Below, one piece after another: positions 1-11,007 of a stretch of DNA of 64,000 nucleotides; position 1 is the stretch's first letter; each line of letters begins with the position of its first letter. Origin of the DNA: Acidimicrobiaceae bacterium (lineage in GTDB: Bacteria > Actinomycetota > Acidimicrobiia > Acidimicrobiales > Ilumatobacteraceae); contig JACJWF010000007.1 of the NCBI GenBank assembly GCA_020637295.1, forward strand, positions 1 through 64,000, given 5' to 3'. Both the position numbers and the translations under genes were made by a program. The notes under the pieces are model-generated. The model was not told the origin of the DNA. It did no database searches and saw only the letters and a program-made list of their open reading frames with translations.

Positions 1-839
1 ACGACCACGGCTTGACCTGCGGTCGCGTTGGTGCGGCCGATCGACTCGTCGACGTCCATCCCGTGTGCGAGGTGATCGCGGTGGCGGCTCAGCACGAACA
101 GCGCATAGTCGATGCCGACTCCGAGACCGATCATCGTGCCGAGGCGTGGCGCGATGGAGGGGATGTCGATCAACCCGCTCAACAGTCCGACGATGGACAA
201 CCCTGTCGCCAGCCCGGCAACTGCGACGCCCAGCGGCATCACGGTGGCGACGACGGCTCGGAAGGTGACAAAGAGCACGACCAGTGCGGCAAGCATGCCG
301 ATCATCTCGGCGGGACCCTCGGAACGTTCCTTCAGCACGGTCGGGAGCTCGCCACCGAACTCGACCTGCACCCCGGCCTGCTCCGCTGGCGCTGCGGTGT
401 CGAACAGCTCCTCCAACGTGGCGCGGCCGAGATCGGCGGTCGAGCCGTCGAACTGCACGGCCGCGAATGCGGTCGAGCCGTCGGGCGAGATCGCACGTGG
501 GCCGGCGAGCGGGTCGGTCACGGCCAGCACATGTTCGATCGATGCGATCTCGGTGATCGTGGCGTCGATCGCTGCGGCCGCCGCTGGGTCGTTGACGGTG
601 CCAGCGTCGACGTGGAACACGACCATCGCGGTTGCTCCGGCGCGTTCAGGGAAGCGTTGCTCGAGCAGGTCGACGGCTGCTTGCGACTCCACACCCGGCA
701 CCCGGAAGTCGTCGACCGCATCACCGCCGGCGACTCGGTTCAACCCCACCAAGCCCAGCACTGCGACCACCCAGGCCACGATGACCAGCCGATGGTGGGC
801 AGCGATCCAACGACCCAATCGATACAACCCGTTCGACAC
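1..839 (-). CDS. MMPL family transporter, N-terminal part
   Basis: Membrane exporter of the MMPL/RND family, cut by the window edge. The visible 279 residues hold one N-terminal membrane helix (about residues 18-35), a large extracytoplasmic domain, then several helices ending in GLGVGIDYALFVLSRHRD, the typical MMPL motif at the end of the first transmembrane bundle. The start is a GTG at 837-839 because a strong AGGAGG ribosome site (846-851) lies six bases upstream. It is divergent from a TetR gene, which probably represses it. Substrate is unknown; lipids or hydrophobic drugs are usual for the family. Confidence 0.88.
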   Translation of the reverse strand, partial: MSNGLYRLGRWIAAHHRLVIVAWVVAVLGLVGLNRVAGGDAVDDFRVPGVESQAAVDLLEQRFPERAGATAMVVFHVDAGTVNDPAAAAAIDATITEIASIEHVLAVTDPLAGPRAISPDGSTAFAAVQFDGSTADLGRATLEELFDTAAPAEQAGVQVEFGGELPTVLKERSEGPAEMIGMLAALVVLFVTFRAVVATVMPLGVAVAGLATGLSIVGLLSGLIDIPSIAPRLGTMIGLGVGIDYALFVLSRHRDHLAHGMDVDESIGRTNATAGQAVV

Positions 840-864
840 GACAGACCTCCTGCGTCCACCATAC

Positions 865-879
865 ATGCAGTCAGTGCAT
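865..879. promoter_or_regulatory. Inverted repeat, candidate TetR operator
   Basis: ATGCA-GTCAG-TGCAT is a perfect 5-bp inverted repeat with a 5-base spacer. It sits in the 77-bp gap between the divergent MMPL and TetR genes, where a TetR dimer would be expected to control both promoters. Binding is inferred from position and symmetry only. Confidence 0.5.
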
Positions 880-916
880 TTTTGCAATGGCTGCTCTTTT
901 TCAGTAGTCTGCGCTC

Positions 917-1513
917 GTGGCCGAGCCGACCGGACGACGAGAACGGAACAAGCGCGAGCGCCGACGCAGACTCGAGGACGTCGCGCTCGAACTCTTCGAA
1001 CGCGAGGGCTTCGACAAGACGACCATCGAGCAGATCGCAGGCGAAGCGGAGTTGGCGCCCCGGACGTTCTTCTCGTACTTCGCGACCAAGGACGACCTCG
1101 TCCTGGCCGACTACAGCGAACGCCTCGAACGCATCCTCACCGAGCTCGAACAACGCCCAGCGGACGAACGGGCCTGGGACGCGCTACGCGCGTCGTTCGC
1201 CGCGGTCGCCGCCGACTACGAATCCGAACACGACCGGATCAGACGACGGTTCATGATCATGGCGAGCAACCCCTCCGTGTTCGCAAGGAGCCTGCACCTT
1301 CAGGCCGGGTGGGAACAGGCGCTCACCGAGCGTCTCGCCGCACGACTCAGTGCGCTGGCCGACGACCCCACACCACGCCTGCTCGCCGCGACGGCGCTCG
1401 CCGTCATGCGCGCGTCACTGCAGCACTGGCTCACCGTGCCGCGCGCCCCTGCACTGCCAGCCCTGGTCCAGAGCGGCTTCGACCGACTGGCCGGCGACCT
1501 CAACACCCGCTGA
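917..1513 (+). CDS. TetR family transcriptional regulator
   Basis: DNA-binding repressor of 198 residues. The N-terminal helix-turn-helix is clear: EGFDKTTIEQIAGEAELAPR followed by TFFSYFATKDDLVLADY, about residues 29-65. The C-terminal ligand-binding domain is helical and of usual length. The start chosen is GTG at 917, because the TetR domain begins almost at once. It faces the MMPL transporter across an inverted repeat, so it most likely represses that transporter and itself. The ligand is unknown. Confidence 0.88.
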   Translation: MAEPTGRRERNKRERRRRLEDVALELFEREGFDKTTIEQIAGEAELAPRTFFSYFATKDDLVLADYSERLERILTELEQRPADERAWDALRASFAAVAADYESEHDRIRRRFMIMASNPSVFARSLHLQAGWEQALTERLAARLSALADDPTPRLLAATALAVMRASLQHWLTVPRAPALPALVQSGFDRLAGDLNTR

Positions 1514-1561
1514 ATCGTGCTCCCGTCCCCCTGTTGCCGCGCGATCGCTGGGATCGGGCGA

Positions 1562-2602
1562 CTATCCGTGGGGTGTTGTTCGACGGGACGTGGCGAGGTG
1601 CGAGCCGAGTCCGAAGAAGGTGACGGTCCAGGCACAGAGGGAGACCGCTAGTTCGATCTTGGGGACCCAGGCGAGCGCGTCGAGGTCGGTCGCGGCGCTC
1701 ATGCGGTAGGTGGCGACGCCGTACATGCCGAGCGGGAACACCATTGCCCAGTAGCTGGGGTGATAGCGGAGTGGCACGCGGCGAACGAGGTGGCGCCAGA
1801 TGCCGATGGCGATCATCAGTGGGAACCAGAACGTCGCGGTAGCCCATGCCATCACGACGAGCCCTTCGAGGAACGGGGCAAGCCGGGCGATCCGTTCGGG
1901 TGCCTGGTCGGCGGCTACGAGGATGTTGGAGCCGGCGAGCACGGTGATCGCCACCGCGCCGGCAGCGATCCAGGCGGGCGGATCAGCTTCGGTGGGGTCG
2001 AGCAGATGGAAGGTCCAGCGGAGGAACACCATGGTCATGACGATGAGGTAGAGCACGACGCCGAGGGTGAACGCTGCGATCGCGGTGAATGCAAGGGCAT
2101 CGCTGTCGGTGCGGGTGAGGAACAGCCCGGCGACGACGGCGATGGACTGGGTGGACACAGTGAGCAGGAACCAGCTGCCGTTGATGCCGCCCTGAAGCCC
2201 GGGTTTGTCGCGGTCGATGACGACGGCGATGAGGGTGGTGTAGACGAACGCTGCCCAGAGCACGAGGCTGGCCCACCACAAGGCCCACGCGAGATTCCAC
2301 CAGCCGTGGATGACGATCGACGCGGAGGCCAGCACGTTGGTCGCGGCGACGGTGGTCAAGAACGCGAAGCCCTTGGCGTGGTTGGTGACGTCAGCTGCGA
2401 AGTTCGACCAGTACCGGATCATGCGTGAGACGAGCAGCGCGGCGAGCACGAGGTACGCGATCACGGTCACGATGTAGAGGATCTGGGCGAGCAGGTCGAG
2501 GTGCTGTTGGTCTGCAGCGATCGCGACGATGCCGGTGGCCATCACGAGGGCGAAGTAGCCGGGGAACAGCGTGGCGATCGGTGATGACGAGGTGTCGGCC
2601 AT
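1562..2602 (-). CDS. TDT/TehA-SLAC1 family anion channel (copy 1)
   Basis: Integral membrane protein of 346 residues with about ten hydrophobic helices, in the tellurite-resistance/dicarboxylate transporter (TDT) family with TehA, Mae1, SLAC1 and the fungal sulfite pump Ssu1. The N-terminal FPGYFALVMATGIVAI matches the family's first helix. It is the last gene of the molybdoenzyme operon, with a six-base gap after the 67-residue membrane protein. The second cluster has the same gene in the same place. Family members move small anions, so nitrate, nitrite or sulfite are plausible cargos; the sequence does not decide. Confidence 0.83.
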   Translation of the reverse strand: MADTSSSPIATLFPGYFALVMATGIVAIAADQQHLDLLAQILYIVTVIAYLVLAALLVSRMIRYWSNFAADVTNHAKGFAFLTTVAATNVLASASIVIHGWWNLAWALWWASLVLWAAFVYTTLIAVVIDRDKPGLQGGINGSWFLLTVSTQSIAVVAGLFLTRTDSDALAFTAIAAFTLGVVLYLIVMTMVFLRWTFHLLDPTEADPPAWIAAGAVAITVLAGSNILVAADQAPERIARLAPFLEGLVVMAWATATFWFPLMIAIGIWRHLVRRVPLRYHPSYWAMVFPLGMYGVATYRMSAATDLDALAWVPKIELAVSLCAWTVTFFGLGSHLATSRRTTPHG

Positions 2603-2608
2603 CGTGTT

Positions 2609-2812
2609 CTAGGGGCGGAGGTAGTGCAGGAAACTGGCGGCGGCGGCAAACAGCACGACGGACACGATGGCGGTGGCCCAGGCGAGGCCGGCTTCGTCGG
2701 CGAGGAACGCCTCGGCGGCGACGGTGACGAGAAAGACCTGCATCGCCATCAGGATGATCACGTAGATCAGCACGGCCGACGACGAGCGCCGGCCACGATC
2801 GGACACCCTCAT
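2609..2812 (-). CDS. 67-residue membrane protein of the molybdoenzyme operon (copy 1)
   Basis: Small protein with two hydrophobic helices (about residues 13-32 and 45-62), a basic N-terminus and the ending FLHYLRP. Its ATG overlaps the stop of the Rieske gene (ATGA), so translation is coupled. The other cluster has a protein of exactly the same length at the same place, which shows it is a real gene and part of the module. No known family is recognised. It may be a small anchor or assembly subunit of the redox complex. Confidence 0.75.
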   Translation of the reverse strand: MRVSDRGRRSSSAVLIYVIILMAMQVFLVTVAAEAFLADEAGLAWATAIVSVVLFAAAASFLHYLRP

Positions 2813-3330
2813 GACCCAGTGTCCCGTCCGAGGGCCCAGATCATGCCGTCGTCGCGAGTTTCGACGTCGATGCGGCCGAGTGGGCGCAATGGCGGACCGG
2901 AGATCACGTCGCCGGTCTCGGCGTCGAAGTTGCCCTCGTGGCATGGGCAGTGCCAGCGATGCTCGTCGGCTTCGTAGTAGACGACGCACCCGAGGTGGGT
3001 GCATTTCTGGCTGAACGCCACGACCTCGGTGTCGCTGATGCGGAGCAGCACGGCGGGATCCGCGTCGGTCGGGTACCGGAACAGGTGGGTGCCGCCGACC
3101 TCGACGCTCGCGGCGTCGACGATGGCGCGGGGTTCGCCCTCGTTGATCGTGCGCAGCTGTGTCCACGCGGCGAGGCCGACGTTGCCCAACGCGAGCGCGC
3201 CGGCTCCGGCGACGAGGTAGCGGGCGAACTCGCGGCGGGTGACTTCTTCCTCGGCGGCAGCCTCGTAGGGGAAATCCCGCTTCCAGATCTGTGCGGCAAC
3301 GGGCTGCGGTTCGGGTCTGCGGTCTGTCAT
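2809..3330 (-). CDS. Rieske [2Fe-2S] protein with Tat-like anchor (copy 1)
   Basis: Electron carrier of 173 residues. Both cluster-binding boxes are present: CTHLGC and CPCHEGNF in the C-terminal half. Near residue 31 lies TRREFARYL followed by an Ala/Gly/Leu-rich hydrophobic stretch, which fits a twin-arginine signal anchor as in Rieske proteins of bc complexes. Start and stop overlap the neighbouring genes by four bases (ATGA). In context it probably passes electrons between the cytochrome b-like subunit and the molybdoenzyme. No complete bc complex is encoded here. Confidence 0.88.
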   Translation of the reverse strand: MTDRRPEPQPVAAQIWKRDFPYEAAAEEEVTRREFARYLVAGAGALALGNVGLAAWTQLRTINEGEPRAIVDAASVEVGGTHLFRYPTDADPAVLLRISDTEVVAFSQKCTHLGCVVYYEADEHRWHCPCHEGNFDAETGDVISGPPLRPLGRIDVETRDDGMIWALGRDTGS

Positions 3331-3958
3331 GTGCCACCGCTTTCGAGTGCGAACGGGTCGTCGAGCCATGACGCTGCTTGGCCGCGCATCACGTCGATCG
3401 GGCCGGCGGCGAGTTCGTCGACGACGGTGTACACCTTGGTGCGGACCTCTTGGCGGCCGAACATGAAGTCGCGCAGCAGCGATCCGGTGCGGTTCTCGCG
3501 GAACTCGTCGATGGTGCCGTACCAGAGCGCTTCGCTCGGGCACACCGATGCGCACATCGGCTTGAGCCCTTCGGAGGTGCGGTCGGTGCACATGTCGCAC
3601 TTCATCATCTGGTCGATCTCGGCCATGTACTTGGGGACGCCGAACGGGCAGGCGAGCACGCAGTTGGAGCAGCCGATGCAACGTGGTTTGAGCGCTGACT
3701 GCACGATCCCGCCCTCGGTCTGCTTGATCGCGTCGGCGGGGCACACCTGCGCGCATGTGGGGTCCTCGCAGTGCATGCACACCATTGGCGCGGTCTGCGT
3801 GGTCGCGGCGCGGTCGATGCGTTCGAGATGGATCAGCGATTGGCCGCGATGGGTGCCGCACTCCATGCATGCCTGCACGCATGCCTCGCATCCGATGCAG
3901 CGGCTCTGGTCGATCACGAACACCGGAGCGTCGTCGATGCCGTAGCGGGCGTCGACGT

Positions 3959-3962
<4 letters not shown>
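3327..3962 (-). CDS. Four-cluster ferredoxin subunit, DmsB/NrfC type (copy 1)
   Basis: Iron-sulfur electron-transfer subunit of 211 residues. All four [4Fe-4S] boxes are intact: CIGCEACVQAC, CMHCEDPTCAQVC, CIGCSNCVLAC, and CDMC with CASVC eleven residues later. This is the layout of the beta subunits of complex molybdoenzymes such as DMSO or nitrate reductases. The C-terminal 60 residues lack Cys. The start at 3962 overlaps the molybdoenzyme stop by four bases. It should carry electrons to the Mo subunit encoded just upstream. Confidence 0.9.
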
Positions 3963-6189
<2,227 letters not shown>

Positions 6190-6190
<1 letters not shown>

Positions 6191-7245
6191 CAGCCGAACC
6201 CTCCCACACGTGCCGATTGTGCCAACGCCAGTTGAGCGCGGCGGCACTTCGGGCACGTGTCCTGGTAGCTCCCGACGCCGTCGGCGGCGTCGTAGTCGAA
6301 ACCGAGCTGCGGCAGGATCGCCTGCAGATCGGCGATCTGCTGCGCACTCGCGAACCCGTCACCACACCGACGACAGACCGCCGCAGGACCTTCGGCGTTC
6401 GCCCGCTTGTAGTACGCCACCCCGAGATTGCCGGGCCGCTGGAAGATGTGGAACAGCTTCCCGAACGGGATGTACATCAGCCCGAGGATCACCGTCAGCG
6501 CATGCAGCGTGTTCAACGCCGCATAGAACCGGCCCTCCAGCCAGATGCTCGACACCGTCAGGAACAACCCCGTGACCGACACCGCGAACAACCCCGCCAG
6601 CGCGAGGAAATCGCCGCTGCGCTCGACCGCCAACGCGCCCGGATCACGCAACCGTCGACGAAGGAAGATGAACACACCCGCGAGTACCAACACCGCAGCG
6701 ATGTCGAGACCGTGATAGATCGTCCAGCCGAGCACGCTGTCGGCGTCGAACGACATCGTTCCGACCCGCGACACGAACACCTGATAGCGGTCGCCCTGCT
6801 GGCCGACGCTCTCGAAGTGCAACAGTCCCATCGTGAGCGGGAACGTGATCAACCCTGCGAGGATGCACCCCCAGAACACCAACTGGTGTGCCAGCCAGCG
6901 GGCCCGAGACCTGCGCCGGATGAAGCCCTGCGCCAGCAGCTGCGTGGCGACCAACGACGGGAGCGCCGCTGCGTTGCGGGCCTTGCGCTGACGGAACGCA
7001 TCCCAGCCGCGCCGGTTCAACATCGCCGTCGAGGGGCGTCGCACCCACACGCTGTAGCGGTAGATCACCCCGAACACCATGAAGATGATCCCGAACAGGT
7101 AGCCGATCAACGCCGCGTCGAACCACAACAGCCCGTCGGAGCCGACGAACGTAATCGCCAACGTCACCGCCACCCCGACCAGGCCCCACGCCACGCCACG
7201 GCGATCGAGCGCTGCGGCGTCGTGTCGGTGCGGGATCATGAACAT
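6190..7245 (-). CDS. Cytochrome b/NarI-like membrane subunit with Cys-rich tail (copy 1)
   Basis: Membrane protein of 351 residues with about six hydrophobic helices and conserved His in the last pair (LHALTVILGLMYIPFGKLFH), as in NarI/DsrM-type quinol-oxidising cytochromes. The cytoplasmic C-terminus has two Cys pairs (CRRC near 291, CPKC near 331) that could hold zinc or iron. It is first in the operon and its stop shares a base with the molybdoenzyme start (TGATG). It likely anchors the complex and exchanges electrons with quinones. The ATG at 7245 was chosen; an in-frame GTG at 7284 is an alternative. Confidence 0.75.
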
Positions 7246-7351
7246 GACCGTAGTTCGATCCGGCACCGACGCAAGCCGAGTCACAGGTGACGAACTACCA
7301 GGACCATCGACCCTGGCATCAGCAGGATCGACGTTGTCGGCCTGGCGGGGG

Positions 7352-7954
7352 TCAGTCGGTGGTCATGACGGCCACGAGGAACGCTGATGCGGTGTCGAAG
7401 GGACGCAGATCCCACGACGAGAGCGTGAGCTCGGCGCGGAGCCCCACCGAGGCGGCATCGGCGAAGAAGTCGTCGAAGTCGTACCCTCGATCTGCGCCGA
7501 ACCCGACCACGACCCGACCCTCCGGAGCGAGATGCGTGCGCAGCCGGTGAAGGACGTCGCGGCGGGTGGCCGGATCGAGGAACGTCATCACGTTGCCCGC
7601 CGAGACGACCACATCGAACCGCTCCGAGACGCCCTCGGAGGCAAGGTCGAGCACGGCCAGATCCCGTGCCAGCCAGATCGCATTCGGATGATCGCCTTGG
7701 GCCGCGGCGATCAGCTCGGGGTCGATATCGACGCCGACGACGTGATGGCCGAGGGCGGCGAGCCGCCCGCCGACCCGTCCCGGGCCACAGCCGGCGTCGA
7801 GAATCCGAGCCCCACGCGGCACCATTGCGTCGACGAACCGGGCCTCACCATCGAGATCGTGACCCTCGGCGGCCATCGTCCGGAACCGTTCGATGTACCA
7901 CGACGAATGACCGGGGTTCTCCTCGATCATTCGCAGCCAGCCGTTGTCACTCAC
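7352..7954 (-). CDS. SAM-dependent methyltransferase (copy 1)
   Basis: Class I methyltransferase of 200 residues. Motif I is ILDAGCGPGRVG and the acidic loop after beta-2 is VVGVDIDP, both standard SAM-binding features. The start is taken as GTG 7954 because the paralogue in the second cluster begins at the same point (consensus W-ENPGHS-WYIERFR). The substrate is unknown. A copy lies beside each molybdoenzyme cluster, next to the cytochrome gene here and next to the Rrf2 gene in copy 2, so it may serve the module. Confidence 0.82.
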   Translation of the reverse strand: MSDNGWLRMIEENPGHSSWYIERFRTMAAEGHDLDGEARFVDAMVPRGARILDAGCGPGRVGGRLAALGHHVVGVDIDPELIAAAQGDHPNAIWLARDLAVLDLASEGVSERFDVVVSAGNVMTFLDPATRRDVLHRLRTHLAPEGRVVVGFGADRGYDFDDFFADAASVGLRAELTLSSWDLRPFDTASAFLVAVMTTD

Positions 7955-8028
7955 ACCGTGACCGTATCGAGATGACCATCGTCGGCGCTCTCGCTGCGCC
8001 GGATGCGCCAGTAGCGTCCCGTGGCGAA

Positions 8029-9201
8029 ATGGACGACCAATCTGAACGGTCGGCGTTCCCTGAGTGGGATCCGCTTGCACCTCACGTGCTCGCGGACCAG
8101 CGCAGCGCCTATGACGAGATGCGCGGCCGCTGTCCCGTCGCCCACAGTGATCTGCTCGGGTGGTCCGTGCTGCGCCACGCCGACGTGCTCGAGGTCGACC
8201 ATGACCACGAGACGTACCGGAATCTGGTGTCCCGACATCTGTCCGTCCCCAACGGCATGGACCCGCCCGATCACACGTCGTATCGCCGGCTGATCGAGCC
8301 GTACTTCGCGCCAGGACCGATGGCGCAGTTCGAGCCCGTATCCGACATGATCGCCGCCGACCTGGTCGCCTCGGCCCCGCGAGGCCGGCCGATCGAGGTG
8401 ATGGACACGCTCGGTCGCGAGTTCGCGGTTCGCGTGCAGTGCGCGTTCATGGGCTGGTCGAGCGATCTTCACCATCCGCTGCGGGCATGGTTGGACGAGC
8501 AGCACCGCGCCACGCTCGCCGAGGACCTCGACGCACTTGCGGCGAGCGCCCGCCGCTTCGACGACGTGGTGCGCAAGGTGCTCGACGCGCGACGAGATGC
8601 CGGCGCTGACACCGCCGACGATCCGAGCACCCGACTGCTCGGCGAACGCGTCGACGGTCGACCACTCACGGATTCCGAGATCGTCAGCATCGTGCGGAAC
8701 TGGACCGTCGGCGAGTTGGGGACGATCGCCGCGAGTGTCGGGATCATCGTCGCGTACCTTGCCGACCACCCAGATGTCGTGACCCGGCTGTGCGTCGACC
8801 GGTCGGCCATTCCGGCGGCGATCGACGAGATCCTCCGCATCGACGCCCCGCTGATCGCCAACCGGCGCAGCACGGCACGTCCCGTCACCCTCGCCGGCGC
8901 GCCGCTGCCCTCCGAGGCGCGGATCACGGTGCTGTGGGCATCGGCGAACCGGGACGAGCAGGTGTTCGGTGACCCCGACGAGTTCCGGCTCGATCGCGAC
9001 CCGGCGCTGAACCTTCTGTACGGCGCCGGGATCCATGAGTGCCCCGGCGCCCCGCTCGCACGACTCGAGTTGGAATCGTTCGTTACAGCGTTGCTGGATG
9101 GCACCGAACGACTTCGACCAGTGGTCGACCCAGCATCCGTCCGGGCGACTTACCCATCCGGCGGCTACCAATCGGCGTGGATCGTGCTCGACCCAACCTG
9201 A
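8029..9201 (+). CDS. Cytochrome P450, atypical I-helix
   Basis: Heme-thiolate protein of 390 residues. The ExxR motif (EILR, 267-270) and the heme loop YGAGIHECPGAPLAR with Cys338 are clear. In the I-helix the usual A/G-G-x-D/E-T reads GELGT (228-232), so the acid before Thr is Gly. Classical monooxygenases need that acid for oxygen activation; it is also absent from the fungal NO reductase P450nor and from peroxygenase-type P450s. With NO-handling genes around it, an NO reductase or peroxygenase role is worth testing. An in-frame ATG at 7972 is possible. There is no counterpart in the second cluster. Confidence 0.85.
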   Translation: MDDQSERSAFPEWDPLAPHVLADQRSAYDEMRGRCPVAHSDLLGWSVLRHADVLEVDHDHETYRNLVSRHLSVPNGMDPPDHTSYRRLIEPYFAPGPMAQFEPVSDMIAADLVASAPRGRPIEVMDTLGREFAVRVQCAFMGWSSDLHHPLRAWLDEQHRATLAEDLDALAASARRFDDVVRKVLDARRDAGADTADDPSTRLLGERVDGRPLTDSEIVSIVRNWTVGELGTIAASVGIIVAYLADHPDVVTRLCVDRSAIPAAIDEILRIDAPLIANRRSTARPVTLAGAPLPSEARITVLWASANRDEQVFGDPDEFRLDRDPALNLLYGAGIHECPGAPLARLELESFVTALLDGTERLRPVVDPASVRATYPSGGYQSAWIVLDPT

Positions 9202-9221
9202 TGTGAACGGTGCGCGTGTGC

Positions 9222-9680
9222 TCACCGGTCGAAGACGGGGTACCCGCCGAACCGGATGCTGGCGCCAGCCAGCACGAACAGGACTGCGGCGACGGTGACG
9301 ATGCGGATGTGCCACGCGAGTGTGGGCAGGGTCGCGTCGGAGAGTCGTGGAATGACGCGGAACCTGGCATGGATGGCCAGTCCGACCGTGATGACCAAGA
9401 GGCCAAGCTTGACCTGGACGGTTCGTGCGACCGAGTTGCCGTCGAACCAGTTGGCAGGTGACCCGAGGAGGTGCTCCGCGAGCCACAGGCCGGTGACGAT
9501 CTGCACCGCGAGCGCCGGGAGACCGATCCGCTCGAACCGCTGCTCGAACTCGCTGACGGTCGCGGCCCGGTGTTGGCGGAGTGCGTCGGGCAGGATGGTC
9601 ACCGCGAGCACCAGATGGCCGCCGGCCCAAACGGTGGCGCCGAGGATGTGCAGACTCAGCACGATGTAGTAGCTCGCCAT
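9222..9680 (-). CDS. CopD-like four-helix membrane protein (copy 1)
   Basis: Membrane protein of 152 residues with four helices. Conserved His residues lie in helix 1 (SLHILGATVWAGGHL) and in LAWHIRIVT near the end, the pattern of CopD/DUF2269-type proteins that bind heme or copper. The paralogue at 25038-25496 is nearly collinear. It may be a small cytochrome b-like carrier or copper handler for the module. It lies downstream of the YwiC-like gene with a 45-base gap. Confidence 0.7.
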   Translation of the reverse strand: MASYYIVLSLHILGATVWAGGHLVLAVTILPDALRQHRAATVSEFEQRFERIGLPALAVQIVTGLWLAEHLLGSPANWFDGNSVARTVQVKLGLLVITVGLAIHARFRVIPRLSDATLPTLAWHIRIVTVAAVLFVLAGASIRFGGYPVFDR

Positions 9681-9725
9681 CTCAGATCGGCCTCCTCATG
9701 CCACGGATCGGGTTCAGGCGGACGG

Positions 9726-10546
9726 TCACGCGAGCACGGCGATCGCGGTGACGATCACGACGGCGACGCCGAAGAACATCTGCTGGAAGCCGATGATCTT
9801 GGCCGGTCGAGGTGCCGCGCGCACTGCTGCGACGTTGAACATCGCAACCGCGGCGATTGCGACGGCCGCCGCAAGAGGGACGGCGTCGACCAGCCATCCG
9901 GCGGTGACCGCGAGCACGGCGAGGGCTTGTGCGACGTCGCTGTGCCACAGCTGGTACGGCCGACCACGCGTGCGGAACACCTGCGTCCGTGCATAGGGGA
10001 TCGCCGCTGCGGCGCGTGCCGCGACCACGATCCACAATCCCATCGCGACAACTGTGTCGTTGCCATCGGCGAGCGCGATCGCGGCGGCCACCGAGCCGAT
10101 GCCGACGGTGCCGGCGAGCTCGGGCAAGAGCCGGCGGCTGCGGCTGCGCATGTCGAACCACAACTCGATCGCCACGAGCGGTGCCGCGGCGAGCAACGGC
10201 CACCAGAACCGCGCATCGGCTGTGAGTGCCGCGGCTGTGACGAGCGTCGCGAGGACGAGGAGTTCCGCGCCTGCGACCTGAGCGGCGACGGTGGTTCGAG
10301 TGAGCCAGCGTCCACGCCAGCCATCGACGAGCACGAGCTTCAGCGGCGTCCGCGCCAGGAACGCCAGCATCGCCGCGACACCGAGCGACAGGCCGGGCCA
10401 AGCCATGCGACCAGCAGCCCGAGCAGGACCGGTTCCAGCGTGAGACTCCAGCCGCCATGCTCGGTGGGTATGGCGACCGCTCGCAGCGTGGATCGCTCGC
10501 CGGTGGCGACCTTGTCGGGAGTGGCGTCTGCGTGGTGGACGGTCAC
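9726..10546 (-). pseudogene. YwiC-like membrane protein, frameshifted (copy 1)
   Basis: The N-terminal piece starts at GTG 10546, overlapping the hemerythrin stop, and contains PTEHGGWSLTLEPVLLGLL. Around position 10400 the frame changes; the remaining helices continue from an ATG at 10406 in the next frame to 9726. The intact paralogue at 32514-33320 reads through the same point (LLAAWSVAGAALGVAAFLAF), so one base seems to be missing here. YwiC family genes lie near nitrate respiration genes in Bacillus. It may be a true frameshift, a sequencing error, or two overlapping coupled fragments. Confidence 0.72.
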
Positions 10547-11007
10547 GATGTCTCCTGGTGTGCTGTCGGTGCGTCCCAGACGGCTTCGACGGCTCGGTGG
10601 GCGAGTTCGATGTCGTCCCACTGCTCGGGGTCGAGGGCGTGGAAGATGTGGGGGAAGAGGTCGTACTCCTCGTCGTCGATGTGGGTCACCAGCAACCGGA
10701 GCGCGTCGGGTACGCGCGGTCCGGTGAGACCGTCGGCGAGCCAGCGGTGCAGGTCGTCGTGTTCGCGGCACAGCGCGTCGATCTGGTCGCTGAGCGGGGT
10801 GGACGATCGGGCGTGCACGAACAGACCGACTTCCTCCTTGGCGGCGTGCATCTGGAGGAGGCGGACGAATTCGTCGAACACGTCGGAGGCGTCGACACCT
10901 TCGTGGAGAGCTGTGTGCAGCAGGTTTCCGAGGTCCTGCAGGTGTTCGTGCTCGGCTGCCAACTCTGCAGTCGGTCCGGATCGGCGGCATCCGCAGTAGT
11001 CACACAT
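10543..11007 (-). CDS. Hemerythrin-like protein with CDYCGC head (copy 1)
   Basis: Protein of 154 residues. It begins MCDYCGCR, a short Cys cluster, then has a four-helix hemerythrin pattern with spaced His and Glu: AAEHEH, LLQMHAAKEE, REHDDLH, THIDDEEYDLFPHI. Hemerythrins bind oxygen or NO at a di-iron centre. It overlaps the NnrS-like gene upstream by eight bases and the YwiC-like gene downstream by four bases (GTGA), so all three are translationally linked. A role in NO or oxygen sensing or scavenging is inferred. Confidence 0.8.
   Translation of the reverse strand: MCDYCGCRRSGPTAELAAEHEHLQDLGNLLHTALHEGVDASDVFDEFVRLLQMHAAKEEVGLFVHARSSTPLSDQIDALCREHDDLHRWLADGLTGPRVPDALRLLVTHIDDEEYDLFPHIFHALDPEQWDDIELAHRAVEAVWDAPTAHQETS

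Noticed and set aside
7666..8028. Upstream extension of the P450 frame
   Set aside because: It overlaps the methyltransferase on the other strand and has no P450 features.
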